From positions 62,001 to 126,000 of the forward strand of contig JAUICQ010000006.1 of the NCBI GenBank assembly GCA_030427425.1: 64,000 bases of DNA, in the 5' to 3' direction. This document shows, piece by piece, positions 43,174 to 54,700 of the stretch; position 1 is the stretch's first letter, and every line of letters begins with the position of its first letter. The notes below the pieces were generated by a model, which ran no database searches, was not told the DNA's origin, and saw only the letters and a program-made list of their open reading frames with translations. The stretch comes from Fimbriimonadia bacterium. Lineage in GTDB: Bacteria > Armatimonadota > Fimbriimonadia > Fimbriimonadales > Fimbriimonadaceae. A program made the translations under genes and the position numbers.

Positions 43174-44253
43174 TTGAAATTTGCATTTGTCATTCATCCA
43201 CTAAGTAACAGCGACTTGTCACGATACGCCGCATGGACCAAGCTATTTCCTGGCTTTATGCTGGAGAAGATGATGGTGAAGAAAAAACCACAGGTTGTTA
43301 GCCATATTACTGGAATTAAATCGAAAACAGGCGCAACTACAGAGGGTTGGTTTATCGGTCTGCCATTAACCCCTAAGCTAATGATGCAAGATCTTCCTCT
43401 GGAAGATGTATATGAAAGAATTATCCGTTGTTGTGAATTAGCGGCAGATGAAGGCGCATCTGTTATCGGGTTAGGAGCTTTTAGTAGTGTTGTGGGAGAT
43501 GGAGGAATTACGATAGCAAGTAAATCGCCGATTGCTGTTACAACAGGGAATAGCTACACTGTGGAGACCGCTATAGAAGGAAGTTTGGCTGCCTGTAGTA
43601 TGGTAGGCATTATTCCCAGTAATGCTACACTTGCAGTGGTAGGTGCAACCGGATCGATAGGTCAGGCTTGTTCTAGAATATTGGCTCCAAAGTTTGGGAA
43701 TACTATTCTTGTAGGTAGAGATATCACAAAAGCCAGACAGATTCTTAAACACTTAGATAATGCAACTGCTACAACCTCTTTAGAAGAAGTAAAGAAAGCC
43801 GATCTCGTTATTACCGTCACATCCAGTGAAACTGCCGTGTTAGAGCCAAAACATTTTAAGACTGGAGCTGTGGTATGTGATGTAGCCAGACCACGCGATG
43901 TCTCTAACAAAGTAGCAAAACAGAGAGATGATATCCTAGTGATAGAAGGTGGAGTAGTGAGGGTACCAGGCGAAAATGTGAACTTTAGATTCGACTTCGG
44001 ATTCCCTGAGCATACTGCTTATGCATGCATGTGTGAAACCATGATGCTTGCTTTGGAGCAGACGGCAGAAAATTTCACTTTAGGGAAGTCGCTTACTGTT
44101 AAGCAGGTGGAGCAGACCAGAAAATGGAGCAAGAAGCATGGATTTGAACTTGCTGGGTTTAGATCGTTCGAGCAGGCTCTTTCTAATGATGTGGTGCAAC
44201 GCGTGGCCAACTATCGGGAATATGGCGCTCCTGTGCCTGCTAGTATAAAGTAG
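43174..44253 (+). CDS. Long-chain acyl-ACP reductase-like Rossmann protein (COG5322)
   Basis: The 359 residues are similar along their length to cyanobacterial aldehyde-forming fatty acyl-ACP reductase: IGLGAFSSVVGDGG, TTGNSYTVETAIEG, LAVVGATGSIGQACSRILA (NADPH site, about residues 149-167), LVGRDITKA and VVCDVARPRD. The region YACMCETMMLALE aligns with ACFAEAMLLEFE, so Cys285 corresponds to the catalytic cysteine. It could reduce an acyl thioester to an aldehyde. The substrate is unknown, and no decarbonylase is in the window. The start is TTG. It lies 38 bp after the 311-residue gene. Confidence 0.72.
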   Translation: MKFAFVIHPLSNSDLSRYAAWTKLFPGFMLEKMMVKKKPQVVSHITGIKSKTGATTEGWFIGLPLTPKLMMQDLPLEDVYERIIRCCELAADEGASVIGLGAFSSVVGDGGITIASKSPIAVTTGNSYTVETAIEGSLAACSMVGIIPSNATLAVVGATGSIGQACSRILAPKFGNTILVGRDITKARQILKHLDNATATTSLEEVKKADLVITVTSSETAVLEPKHFKTGAVVCDVARPRDVSNKVAKQRDDILVIEGGVVRVPGENVNFRFDFGFPEHTAYACMCETMMLALEQTAENFTLGKSLTVKQVEQTRKWSKKHGFELAGFRSFEQALSNDVVQRVANYREYGAPVPASIK

Positions 44254-44694
44254 GTTATTATATTTACCTCCCACATTTGACTATTAATCTACCAAGTGTG
44301 GGCTGATAGATCGGATGTGGGGCGAAAGCTATTACTCAGCTCCTCACTCGGTGGTCATCCTAGAATGGGATCCACATTTGGAAAAAATGATCAAGAGTGG
44401 GTTCACAAACTAACAATTATCACCAAATAATCACCGTCCTCGCAGGGGAACATCCGGTCGACATTTGACATACAATCTACCAGGTGTGGGCTGACAAACA
44501 ATAAGGGAAAATAATATTCATAATAGACTGGATTCCGTTCCGGAATGACAAAACAGCGATGGTACCGTACTCAGTTAAGGTCAGGTGTTTCCTTCTTAGC
44601 TAAGAATGATGCATAATAAAGGTAAGGCTATTTATAATTTCATTTTTCAGATATCATATAAAGAGTTTTTTATTATTTTAGAGAGGATGTACTT
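44254..44694. repeat. Spacer with three dispersed repeat elements
   Basis: 441 bp without a gene. 44270-44307 and 44461-44497 are related (ACATTTGAC-AT-AATCTACCA then GTGTGGGCTGA); the first forms a 10-bp stem CCCACATTTG/CAAGTGTGGG with one mismatch. 44371-44430 is a copy of the repeat at 25252-25310. 44432-44450 (CCGTCCTCGCAGGGGAAC) is a fragment of the CCTCGAAGGGG family. The rest shows no features; the ftsH promoter must lie near its end. Confidence 0.6.
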
Positions 44695-46665
44695 TTGAAT
44701 AAATCAGCGCGAGCACTATTTTTAGCAGTAGTAATGGTATTAATGCTTCTTGGCTTAATGAACATGTTTGGTCCGCAATCGGGAATCTATGTTCAGGCAG
44801 GAAAACCACAGACTTTAAGTTATTCTCAATTTAGAACTGCAGTTGAAGAGGGAATTGTAGAGAATGCCGAATGGCAACAAGAAGAGATTGCCGGGACTTT
44901 TAAGAATGGTAAAAAATATGTTGCTAAAGTGTTTGATGTAAATTCTTCTGCATCAAAAGGACTCATCGATCTGCTCGATAGTAAGAAGATAAATTGGAAG
45001 CCAAAAGACCCCGTAATAAGCCCGGCTGCAATGAATTTTATATCCATGTTAGCCTTTCCTTTAGTGCTCTTCTTCTTAATCTATATGTTCTTTATTAGGC
45101 CTGCACAGATGGGCGGAAGTCAGGCGATGAGCTTTGGGAAGAGTAGAGCCAAAAAGATGAGTGAGGATGCCAAGAAGGTGACCTTCGCTGATGTTGCAGG
45201 GATTGATGAAGCGAAAAATGAACTTTATGAAATAGTAGACTTCTTAAGGGATACGAAAAAATATACTTCCTTAGGAGCTAAAATTCCAAAAGGGATTCTG
45301 CTTACCGGAGCTCCTGGTGTGGGTAAAACCTATCTAGCAAGAGCCATTGCTGGAGAGGCTGGAGTAGACTTCTTCCATATCAGCGGATCGGATTTCGTGG
45401 AGATGTTCGTTGGTGTAGGTGCTGCACGTGTAAGAGATTTATTCGAAACTGCTAAAGCTAAAAAACCATGTCTGATTTTTGTTGATGAGATTGATGCCGT
45501 AGGAAGACAGCGTGGAGCTGGTATGGGCGGTGGACACGATGAGAGGGAACAGACCCTGAACCAGTTATTGGTAGAGATGGATGGGTTCGATCCTAATTCG
45601 GGAGTAATCCTTATTGCTGCTACAAACCGACCCGATGTCCTCGATCCTGCTCTACTAAGGCCAGGTAGATTCGATAGGCAGATAGTAGTAGATGCTCCGG
45701 ATGGTCCAGGTAGAGAGGCTATCTTAAAAATACATGGAAAAGATAAGAAATTAGCTAAGGATGTAGATTTTAGTATCATCGCAAAGCGTACAGTAGGTTT
45801 TACAGGGGCCGATCTCGCTAATGCTCTTAATGAAGCAGCGCTTTTAACTGCAAGGAATAATGAGAAGAGCATTAAAATGCACCATATAGAGGAGGCTCTG
45901 GATAGAGTTATTGCTGGTCCGCAGAGGAAGAGCAGGATAATAGATGCGGAAGAGCGTGAGATTATTGCTTATCATGAGGCGGGTCATGCTATTGTAGGTG
46001 AGGTTCTCGAGGAGTGTCATCCGGTGCATAAAGTAACTATCCTGCCACGTGGGATGTCTTTAGGGTCTACCTGGAGCAGGCCTGAGATGGACAAGTTTCT
46101 GGTAAGTAAACAGGAACTCTTGGATGATATCTGCATGACCCTCGGAGGGAGAGCTGCTGAAGAAGTGGTTTACAATAAGGTTTGGACCGGTGCAAGTGGC
46201 GATCTGCAGCGTGTAAGCAAGATTGCTAGGGCTATGGTGTGCGAATACGGAATGAGTGAAAAATTAGGGACTCTTGCGCTTGGGAAGAAGGGTAGGAACC
46301 CATTCTTAGGCAGAGATTATAATCAGGAGATTAGGGACTATTCCGAAGATGTAGCTAAAGAGATTGATGAGGAAGTGCATACCATTGTGGATATCTGTTA
46401 TGTAAAATCGAAGGCGATTCTTGTGCAGTACCGTGAACAGTTGGATAATCTTGTAAAAAGACTTCTGGAAAAAGAGACCATTGATAGAGAAGAGTTTCTA
46501 GAAGTAATTGAATTAGAAGATAAGAAGACCCCTAAAAAGAAGAGTGCAGTAGGGGTCGCTGCTGGTAAAGAAAAATCCGGGGAAGAACCCAGCGGAGAAA
46601 AAGTAAAACAGGTGAGACGTCGCTCACCTGCTAAGAAACTATCCACCGAACCGGGTCCTGCTTAA
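44695..46665 (+). CDS. ftsH: ATP-dependent zinc metalloprotease FtsH
   Basis: Membrane AAA+ protease degrading damaged membrane proteins and regulators. It has two transmembrane segments (about 7-25 and 107-131), Walker [11 protein letters not shown] from Gly205 (Val instead of the usual Thr), Walker [17 protein letters not shown], the second region of homology ([20 protein letters not shown]) and the zinc motif HEAGH from His427. The 656 residues are normal. A Lys/Glu-rich C-terminal tail ends the protein. The start is TTG with AGAGAGG upstream. It appears to be a single gene. Confidence 0.97.
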   Translation: MNKSARALFLAVVMVLMLLGLMNMFGPQSGIYVQAGKPQTLSYSQFRTAVEEGIVENAEWQQEEIAGTFKNGKKYVAKVFDVNSSASKGLIDLLDSKKINWKPKDPVISPAAMNFISMLAFPLVLFFLIYMFFIRPAQMGGSQAMSFGKSRAKKMSEDAKKVTFADVAGIDEAKNELYEIVDFLRDTKKYTSLGAKIPKGILLTGAPGVGKTYLARAIAGEAGVDFFHISGSDFVEMFVGVGAARVRDLFETAKAKKPCLIFVDEIDAVGRQRGAGMGGGHDEREQTLNQLLVEMDGFDPNSGVILIAATNRPDVLDPALLRPGRFDRQIVVDAPDGPGREAILKIHGKDKKLAKDVDFSIIAKRTVGFTGADLANALNEAALLTARNNEKSIKMHHIEEALDRVIAGPQRKSRIIDAEEREIIAYHEAGHAIVGEVLEECHPVHKVTILPRGMSLGSTWSRPEMDKFLVSKQELLDDICMTLGGRAAEEVVYNKVWTGASGDLQRVSKIARAMVCEYGMSEKLGTLALGKKGRNPFLGRDYNQEIRDYSEDVAKEIDEEVHTIVDICYVKSKAILVQYREQLDNLVKRLLEKETIDREEFLEVIELEDKKTPKKKSAVGVAAGKEKSGEEPSGEKVKQVRRRSPAKKLSTEPGPA

Positions 46666-46699
46666 GTGCGGGGTCCCTTGGGGGCTTGGTTGGGGGAGT

Positions 46700-47377
46700 T
46701 TAATTATTAGTTGCTGATTTAAGGAATTCTTCAACACTTGTTGATCCTTTGTATAAAATACCGTTTATTTTGGATGCGCTCCATGGCGATGTACTCATAC
46801 CAGTATAGCTTCCCTTTTGTTCATAACTGTTTTTGTTACCGGCTACATTTAACTTTACATCTTTTATAAAGTCGCTGTCCATAGTATTTAAATCTAATTT
46901 CCAATTTTTAGATCCTGTTTCCAGTTTAAATTTAACTGTATATTTGCGTAGTAATTTTTCTTTTTCAAAATCTGATTTGCCACTAAGTGATCCAATAATG
47001 CTCCCTGGATTAGCGTTGTTTGCATTAGCGTAGGTGGTTATTAAATTCAGATCATGAAATTCATATGTATCAAATTTATTGTTGCTTTCTATGAATTTAT
47101 CAGCTGTATCTCTAGCCTCTTTCCACGTGTAGAATCGATAGTTTGTCTGTGATTGTTCTTGTTCTTCTCCGGCTGCTGATTTGTTATCCCCAACAGTAAA
47201 CGATCTAGCACCGACCGCCGGAGCGGCTCCGGTATCCCCACTCTGACCTTCTACTGACTGACCGCCTGCTGCCTGACCAGGTGCTCCAGAACCTGCACCA
47301 TCAAAAGTAATGTTTACTCCTCCACATCCGGCTAAAACCATGCTTGTTAATATAAAATTTCTTAAATGTCTCTTCAT
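46700..47377 (-). CDS. Predicted lipoprotein, function unknown
   Basis: The 225 residues start with a lipoprotein signal peptide (lipobox VLAGC, Cys near residue 18). Next is a Gly/Ala/Gln-rich low-complexity linker (about 25-75), then a folded domain beginning YRFYTWKEARDTADKF and containing KYTVKFKLETGSKNWKLDLN. I recognise no family. It is convergent with ftsH and divergent from rpoB. Between its stop and ftsH lies a short G-rich stretch (46669-46697). Confidence 0.65.
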   Translation of the reverse strand: MKRHLRNFILTSMVLAGCGGVNITFDGAGSGAPGQAAGGQSVEGQSGDTGAAPAVGARSFTVGDNKSAAGEEQEQSQTNYRFYTWKEARDTADKFIESNNKFDTYEFHDLNLITTYANANNANPGSIIGSLSGKSDFEKEKLLRKYTVKFKLETGSKNWKLDLNTMDSDFIKDVKLNVAGNKNSYEQKGSYTGMSTSPWSASKINGILYKGSTSVEEFLKSATNN

Positions 47378-47636
47378 AATACTTATTTTATTGGAGTATA
47401 TGTGTTAATACTGCACCGGTATAGTTTCCGTTTTTTTGTAGAATAGGTTCAAATTAAGTGAAAGAATGGATTGGTTTTCCGGTGTATTGCTGCGAAACAG
47501 GTGAGCAAAGTATACATTATTGGTTATAGAGTAGACTATATGTAGTAATCGTGCGAAATATTGTGTTTATCATCCCTTGTGTTTATGTTGGGCTGAGGGT
47601 ACACTTATATATTGTCACTTAACTCCGGAGGTACAA

Positions 47637-50600
47637 GTGAGATTTATTCAACCAACTGCAAAAAAATCGGTTTGTTCACATCCTATACCAAATTTAATAG
47701 AGTTACAATTAAATAGTTATAAATGGTTTTTAGAAGAAGGCTTGCCAGAGCTTTTCGAGACGTTTTCTCCCATCTGGGACTTTACTCATACGAATTATTT
47801 AGAGTTTGCTGGCTTTAAGCTAGGCGAACCGAAATATTCAATACAAGAGTGTAAGGATAGGGATCTTAGTTATGAAGTACCCATTAAGGCGATAGTACGT
47901 TTTGGTGGTAAGGAGCGGGAAGAGATTGAATCTGAGGTGTACTTAGGCGATCTTCCTTTAATGACGCAGCAAGGCACGTTTATTATCAATGGAAGAGAGC
48001 GTGTTGTTGTTTCCCAGTTAGCTCGTTCTCCTGGTTTGTACTATGAAGAGGGTGTAGACAATTCCATGCAGGTTGTTGTATCTGCTCGTGTGATACCTAA
48101 CGAGGGTCCTTGGTTAGATATAGAATCCGATTCTAATCAGGTTGTTCATGCGCAGATTAGCCAGTCTAGGAAGTTGCCTATTACTCAGTTAATTAAAATT
48201 TTCCATTATTTTTATGATACAGATAACCCTGATAAGGTAATGGGTAGGCTTACGTGGGTTAAGCCGTTAAAAGAGGCATTAGGGAAGAAGCTAACGGAAT
48301 CGTTGGTGGATACAGATACTGGCGAAGTGCTTCTAGAAAAAGATACATTTATCAATCAGCGCGTATTAGACTCTCTTTCTGAAGAGGTTTTAAGTAAAGA
48401 AGTAAGATGTGAGAGTGCGCTAGGTACTAACGAAGAGATTTTATTTGCTTTAAGTAAAGAGGTTGTCTTAAATAAACCAACAGAGGAAGAGTTGGTTGGC
48501 AAGCGTCTAGTAGAAGATCTGAAGGAAGGTAAGAGTGTTATTGTAGGTGCTTTAGAGCGTATAGAGCCTGCAACCGCCAAGAAGATTGTTTCTATGCAGC
48601 TTGAAGGTCTAAAGGTTTTAGATGTTCCTCTGTTGTTAGATTCCAGTATAGATCAGGATAAGACTCTAACGATGAAGGAGGCTGTTCTCGATCTCTTTAA
48701 GAAGATGAGGCCAGGTGAGGCGGCTACGGAAGATGCTGCCCGACAGTTGGTTTATTCTCAGTTTTTTGATGCCAGAAGGTACGATTTAGGTAAAGTTGGT
48801 AGAAGATTTTTAAATCAGCGACTAGGTTTAGAGACAGATAAGCATGTAAGAAACCTTACTTCAGACGATCTTGCTAGTATTCTGTCTGGAATGATGCCTT
48901 ATTTAACTAATGAAGCTGAAAGGGACGATATTGACGATCTTAGAAATAAGAGGGTACGTTCTGTAGGTGAGTTGCTACAGGGTCAGTTACGATTAGGTTT
49001 TGTTCGTATGGAGAAGGTAGCTAGGGAGAGAATGACCAGTGCCGATCCTGAGAACTTATTGCCAAGTATTATTCTTAGTGTTAAGCCATTTAGTGCAGCT
49101 ATTAAGAGCTTCTTTAGTTCTAGCCAGCTAAGTACCTTTATGGATCAGACGAATCCGTTAAGTGAGCTTACCAATAAGAGAAGGCTTTCTAGTTTGGGTC
49201 CTGGTGGTCTGCAGAGAACTAGTGCGAAGCTAGAGGTTCGTGACGTTCACCGGTCTCATTATGGTAGGATCTGTCCTATTGAAACTCCTGAGGGTCAGAA
49301 CATCGGTCTTATTTCACAGTTAACAACTTATGCGAGGGTAGACGAATATGGATTTATCGGCACTCCTTATAAGAAGGTTACTAACGGTAAGGTGGACGAT
49401 GAGGTTGTTTATTTAACAGCATTGGAAGATTATCGTTATCGTATTGCTCCTGCTGATATCCGTGTAGACGAAAACGGCATGATTATAGAAGAGCAGGTAC
49501 AGGTACGTTGTCCTGCTGGTGATAAGGAGCATGGTGGTGTATCTTATCCTGTAGTACATAGAGATCAGGTAGATTATATTGATATTTCTCCAGCACAGAT
49601 TATATCACTAGCTACGTCATTAATTCCTTTTGTAGAGAATGACGATGCTGTTCGTGCATTGATGGGTGCAAACATGCAACGCCAGGGTGTTCCAACATTA
49701 CGTTCGGAGGTCCCTGTAGTTGGTACTGGTTACGAGAAAGCTGCTGCAATAGATAGTGGGGCAGCTGTGGTAGCTAAGCGAGATGGTAGAGTTTCTTATG
49801 TTACATCTAAAGAGATACGTGTGGAAGCTGAGGATGGTACGGAAGATACTTATGAATTGATGCATCTTATGCAGAGTAACAAATCTACCTGTTTCACTCA
49901 ACGACCGGTTGTAGATTTGGGTCAGCGAGTGTTGAAAGGGGATGCGCTTGCAGATGGTCCTTGTTGCGATAATTCCAGATTGGCTTTAGGTAAGAACGTT
50001 TTAATTGCATTTATGCCTTGGAGAGGTTACAACTATGAGGACGCTATCTTAATTAGTGAACGATTAGTGAAGGACGATGTATATACGTCTATCCACTTAG
50101 AGAGGCATGATACTGAGGCTGTGGACACCAAGTTGGGTCCGGAAGAGATTACACGTGATATTCCAAATATCGGTGAAGATTCGCTGAAAGATTTGGATGA
50201 GAATGGTGTAGTACGTATTGGTGCGGAAGTAAGGCCTGAGGATATCCTAGTAGGTAAAGTAGCGCCAAAGGGTCAGACTGAGATGACAGCCGAAGAGCGA
50301 TTAATCATTGCTATCTTTGGTAAGAAAGCTGAAGAGACTCGTGACGTATCGTTAAGAATGCCTCATGGTGAAAAGGGTACGATTGTGGACGTGAAGGTGT
50401 TTAGTAGATTTAAGTATCTTGCCCCATCCATCGATCATGTCTACTATGAATCTAAGAAGCGTGATAGGTTAGAGTGTGATAGAACAGGAGAGCCTTTATT
50501 GCAGATTCCTGGAGACGAGCTTCCTGCTGGTACTAACATGACCGTTCAAGTTTATGTTGCTCAGAAGCGTAAGTTGATGGTTGGTGACAAGATGGCTGGA

Positions 50601-51680
50601 CGTCACGGTAACAAGGGTGTTATATCGAAGGTTCTTCCTGTAGAAGACATGCCATTTATGAAAGATGGTACACCTGTTGATATCGTATTGAACCCGTTAG
50701 GTGTTCCTGGACGTATGAACATTGGTCAGATTCTTGAAACTCACTTAGGTTTAGCAGCTAAGCATTTAGGTGTGCATTATGTATGTCCTGGGTTCCAAGG
50801 TGCTGTAGATGAAGAAGTTCATGCTGAAATGGAAAAACTAGGCGCCAGATTAAGGAGCCAAGTATTAGAAGCTTATGCTAAGGTTGAGTTGGGATTAAGT
50901 TGTAACTTCTATCCAACGGATAGTTTGGATGAGATGTTTGCTAAATTAGAGACAGCTCTACGTAAGTTAGATGAACCTAGACTAGAGAATGTTAGCAGAA
51001 TCTTAGGTGCTACAAGCATTAGAAACACAGAAGAGTTATTAGAGATCGATCTTGAAGAGTGGGAACCTGAAGAGTTACCTGAAGAGATAGGTGCTCCTTA
51101 TAATGCTGATGATAGCTTGTACCAAGAGCTTGTTGAAAAGATAAGAAATAACGTATATGCAAGAAGTGGATTCGATCCCGAAACATTTAAATCTGTTGTG
51201 AGAGACGGATTAACTGGTGACGAATTCTTTAAGCAGGTTATGATTGGTGTGATGTATATTCTGAAGCTAGAGCACTTAGCTGATGATAAGGTACACGCTC
51301 GATCGATAGGTCCATACTCGTTAGTTACTCAGCAGCCTCTTGGTGGTAAAGCCCAATTCGGGGGTCAGCGATTTGGTGAGATGGAGGTATGGGCGCTAGA
51401 AGCTTATGGTGCAGCATATACTCTACAAGAATTGTTGACAACAAAGTCTGACGATGTTGTTGGTAGGGTAAAAGCATATGAAGCTATCGTTAAAGGTGAG
51501 CATATAGCCGATCCGGGTGTTCCTGAATCGTTCAAGATTCTTGTAAACGAGCTCCGATCTCTCTGTATGAAGGTATCCGTAGAAGATAGCAATAATAACG
51601 AGTTACCATTAAGGGATCTGGACGAGCTTTCTGGTTCTGATGATATTAAGTTAGCAAGATCGGTTGGGTTCTTTAACTAA
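47637..51680 (+). CDS. rpoB: RNA polymerase beta subunit
   Basis: 1347 residues. The GTG at 47637 is chosen because GGAGG lies 5 bp upstream; the frame is open back to 47577, but that segment is not RpoB-like. The N-terminal NLIELQLNSYKWFLEEGLPE and FSPIWDFT-x-x-x-Y-L-E-F resemble Firmicutes/Cyanobacteria-type RpoB. The rifampicin region is SSQLSTFMDQTNPLSELTNK, with Asn513 where E. coli has His526, and DVHRSHYGR has Arg539 where E. coli has Pro564. The catalytic-face motifs GDKMAGRHGNKGV and the C-terminal GGKAQFGGQRFGEMEVWALE are intact. The usual rplKAJL genes are absent upstream. Confidence 0.97.
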   Translation: MRFIQPTAKKSVCSHPIPNLIELQLNSYKWFLEEGLPELFETFSPIWDFTHTNYLEFAGFKLGEPKYSIQECKDRDLSYEVPIKAIVRFGGKEREEIESEVYLGDLPLMTQQGTFIINGRERVVVSQLARSPGLYYEEGVDNSMQVVVSARVIPNEGPWLDIESDSNQVVHAQISQSRKLPITQLIKIFHYFYDTDNPDKVMGRLTWVKPLKEALGKKLTESLVDTDTGEVLLEKDTFINQRVLDSLSEEVLSKEVRCESALGTNEEILFALSKEVVLNKPTEEELVGKRLVEDLKEGKSVIVGALERIEPATAKKIVSMQLEGLKVLDVPLLLDSSIDQDKTLTMKEAVLDLFKKMRPGEAATEDAARQLVYSQFFDARRYDLGKVGRRFLNQRLGLETDKHVRNLTSDDLASILSGMMPYLTNEAERDDIDDLRNKRVRSVGELLQGQLRLGFVRMEKVARERMTSADPENLLPSIILSVKPFSAAIKSFFSSSQLSTFMDQTNPLSELTNKRRLSSLGPGGLQRTSAKLEVRDVHRSHYGRICPIETPEGQNIGLISQLTTYARVDEYGFIGTPYKKVTNGKVDDEVVYLTALEDYRYRIAPADIRVDENGMIIEEQVQVRCPAGDKEHGGVSYPVVHRDQVDYIDISPAQIISLATSLIPFVENDDAVRALMGANMQRQGVPTLRSEVPVVGTGYEKAAAIDSGAAVVAKRDGRVSYVTSKEIRVEAEDGTEDTYELMHLMQSNKSTCFTQRPVVDLGQRVLKGDALADGPCCDNSRLALGKNVLIAFMPWRGYNYEDAILISERLVKDDVYTSIHLERHDTEAVDTKLGPEEITRDIPNIGEDSLKDLDENGVVRIGAEVRPEDILVGKVAPKGQTEMTAEERLIIAIFGKKAEETRDVSLRMPHGEKGTIVDVKVFSRFKYLAPSIDHVYYESKKRDRLECDRTGEPLLQIPGDELPAGTNMTVQVYVAQKRKLMVGDKMAGRHGNKGVISKVLPVEDMPFMKDGTPVDIVLNPLGVPGRMNIGQILETHLGLAAKHLGVHYVCPGFQGAVDEEVHAEMEKLGARLRSQVLEAYAKVELGLSCNFYPTDSLDEMFAKLETALRKLDEPRLENVSRILGATSIRNTEELLEIDLEEWEPEELPEEIGAPYNADDSLYQELVEKIRNNVYARSGFDPETFKSVVRDGLTGDEFFKQVMIGVMYILKLEHLADDKVHARSIGPYSLVTQQPLGGKAQFGGQRFGEMEVWALEAYGAAYTLQELLTTKSDDVVGRVKAYEAIVKGEHIADPGVPESFKILVNELRSLCMKVSVEDSNNNELPLRDLDELSGSDDIKLARSVGFFN

Positions 51681-51786
51681 GACGAGATTAAGTTCTGTTT
51701 GCAATGATAGACACATTGTTGCAGGCAGAACTCTAGAGTTTAAAAAGTAGTATATTAAAATAAGTTATCGATAACAAAAGTTAGAT

Positions 51787-54700
51787 ATGGCAGACGCAAG
51801 ATTATTTGATAAAATTCGTATAGGTATCGCTGGTTCGGCAGATATTCTCAGTTGGTCTCATGGTGAGGTTAAGAAGCCTGAGACTATTAACTATCGTACA
51901 TTTAAGCCTGAAAGGGACGGATTGTTCTGTGAACGGATATTCGGGCCTGTAAAAGATTATGAATGTACTTGTGGTAGATATAAGAAGATTAAGTACAAGG
52001 GCATTATATGTGAACGTTGTGGAGTTGAAGTTACTAGGAGCAAGGTTCGACGTGAAAGGATGGGTCATATCCAATTGGCTTCACCTGTATGTCATATATG
52101 GTACTTAAAAGGTGTGCCTTCAGCCATATCTTTGTTGCTAGATATCTCCCCTAGACAGTTAGAAAAAGTAATTTATTTTGCTTCTTTCATTGTTATAGAT
52201 ATTAACAAGGATGAGATACAGGGATTAATGCCTGCCATGTTAAAGGCTATCGAAGATGAGAAGCTATCCATTCAGCAGTCGATTATCGATCTTGAGAATG
52301 AGAGTCTTGCAGAATTAGCTCAAGAGATGAATAACAATCCTGATGAGTACACAGAGGATTCCTATGTGCGCGAAAGGATGAAGGCTAATTTCGATAGAAT
52401 TAGAGCTGAGTATCGTGATGCAGATGAGAGAATTATCGATCTAGATTTAGCTGTAGAGATTCTTCTAAGATTAGATAATAATCAGCTTATTGATGAAGAT
52501 AAGTGGCGTGCTATTACTAGAATGTTGGATCAGTTAGGCAGAAGAATGGGCAAAGATCTTCGTGGATTGATCCGTGCAGGTATTGGTGCCGATGCTGTTC
52601 GAGAACTTCTGCAGAAGATTAATCTGGAAGAGCTCGCTATACAGCTTAGAAAAGATATCGTCATTACCACTACTCAGAAGAGAGCAAGATCTATTAAGAG
52701 ATTAGAGCTTATCGAATCTTACCTAGTAAGTAAGAGTAGACCTGATAGCATGATTCTGGATGTTGTTCCCGTTATCAGTCCGGAACTAAGACCTATGGTT
52801 CAGTTAGACGGTGGTAGATTTGCTACATCCGATCTGAACGATTTATACCGAAGAATTATTAACAGAAACAATCGTCTTCGCAAAATTATGGAGATTCAGG
52901 CTCCTGAATCTATTATCAATCATGAAAAACGATTGTTACAAGAGTCTGTAGACGCTCTTATCGATAACGGTAGACGCGAAAGACCTGTAGTAGGTTCTAA
53001 CAGTAGGCCATTAAAATCTTTAAGTGACATGCTTAAGGGTAAAGAGGGTAGATTTAGAAAGAACCTTCTTGGTAAACGTGTAGACTACTCTGGACGATCG
53101 GTTATCGTAGTTGGTCCTAAACTTAAACTACATCAGTGCGGTCTTCCTAAAGAGATGGCATTAGAGCTATTCAAGCCTTTTGTTATGAAATCTCTTGTAG
53201 AGAGGAAGATTACTCAGAATATCAAGACCGCCAAGCGGATGATTGATAAGATGCATCCGGTAGTATGGGACGGGCTAGAAGAGGTAATTCGAGAACACCC
53301 TGTTCTTCTCAACCGTGCGCCTACTCTACACCGTATGGGTATTCAAGCATTTGAACCTATTCTAGTAGAGGGTAAAGCTATCCAAGTTCACCCATTAGTA
53401 TGTTATGCCTATAACGCTGACTTTGATGGTGACCAGATGGCTGTACACGTACCTTTAAGCTTACAGGCACAGGCTGAAGCTAAGGTATTGATGTATTCAG
53501 CTCAGAACCTATTCTCTCCTGCGGATGGTAGACCGGTTATTACTCCTAAACAGGACGTTATCCTTGGTGTATACGCATTAACGATGATAGATCCTAATGC
53601 TAAGAAGAGATTAGAAGAGTGCATTAGCTTGCATCAGGAGAATCCAGAAAAGAATCCTGCTCCTAGAGTTTATAAATCTCCAGAAGAAGTAATCTATTTG
53701 TTTAACAATCCTGGTACCGAAAAGCTGTTTGGTATGAACGAACTAATTAGGGTTAGAATAACTAGACCTATTTATCGTGATGCATCAGAAGTAGATTATT
53801 TAGATAATAATACTGGTGAGCAGTACCACTATGCGGATGTCTATGATGAAGAGACTGAATCTGAAGTTAGACAGTTGGTAAAGTATGAATTAGAGACCGA
53901 ACAGGTTATAAGAAGTGTAACTCCGGGTCAGTTAATATTCCATAGTATTCTTCCTTACCCACTTAGATACTCTGATGAGTATTTGAATTTGGTTCTCGGT
54001 GGTAAGTTAATATCAAAAGTAATTCTAGACGTGAATCAGGTTTCTGGAACAGAAAGAACTGTTCAGCTACTAGACGATCTGAAAGAACTAGGTTTTAAAT
54101 GGGCTACCGACTTCGGGTTCTCTATATCTCTAACCGATATGGAACCACCAAAAGGAAGAGAAGCTATTATCCAAGATACTGATGAAAAGTCTAGGAAGAT
54201 TGATACTCAGTATCGTAGAGGTCTGTTAACCTTTAATGAGATGCAGCAGAATCTTATTAAGCTCTGGACTGAGGCATACAACGAGATTGGTAACGAGCTG
54301 GTTGAGAATCTTAGCTTCGAAAACCCACTTAATACAATTGTTGTATCGGGTTCGAGAGGTAGTGTAAAGAGTTTAACCCAGCTTTCAGGTATGAAGGGTC
54401 TGATGTTGAACCAATTTAACGATGTTATCCATGAACTACCTGTTAAGAACAGCTTCCAGAGAGGTCTTAACATGCTTGAATACTTTGTAACCACCTATGG
54501 TGCAAGAAAGGGTCAGGCCGATACCGCTCTCCGTACTGCTGACGCTGGTTACTTAACCCGCCGATTAGTTGACGTTGCTCAGGATGTTATTGTTAAAAAG
54601 CATGATTGTGAGACTACTGATGGAATAATTGCTCACCGAATATTAGGGGAGAGTGATACTATTGAAGGTATTAGCACCCGATTAATTGGTCGTGTCTCTT

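Noticed and set aside
47577-47636. Upstream TTG start for rpoB.
   Set aside because: The added 20 residues are not RpoB-like, and GGAGG sits 5 bp before GTG 47637.
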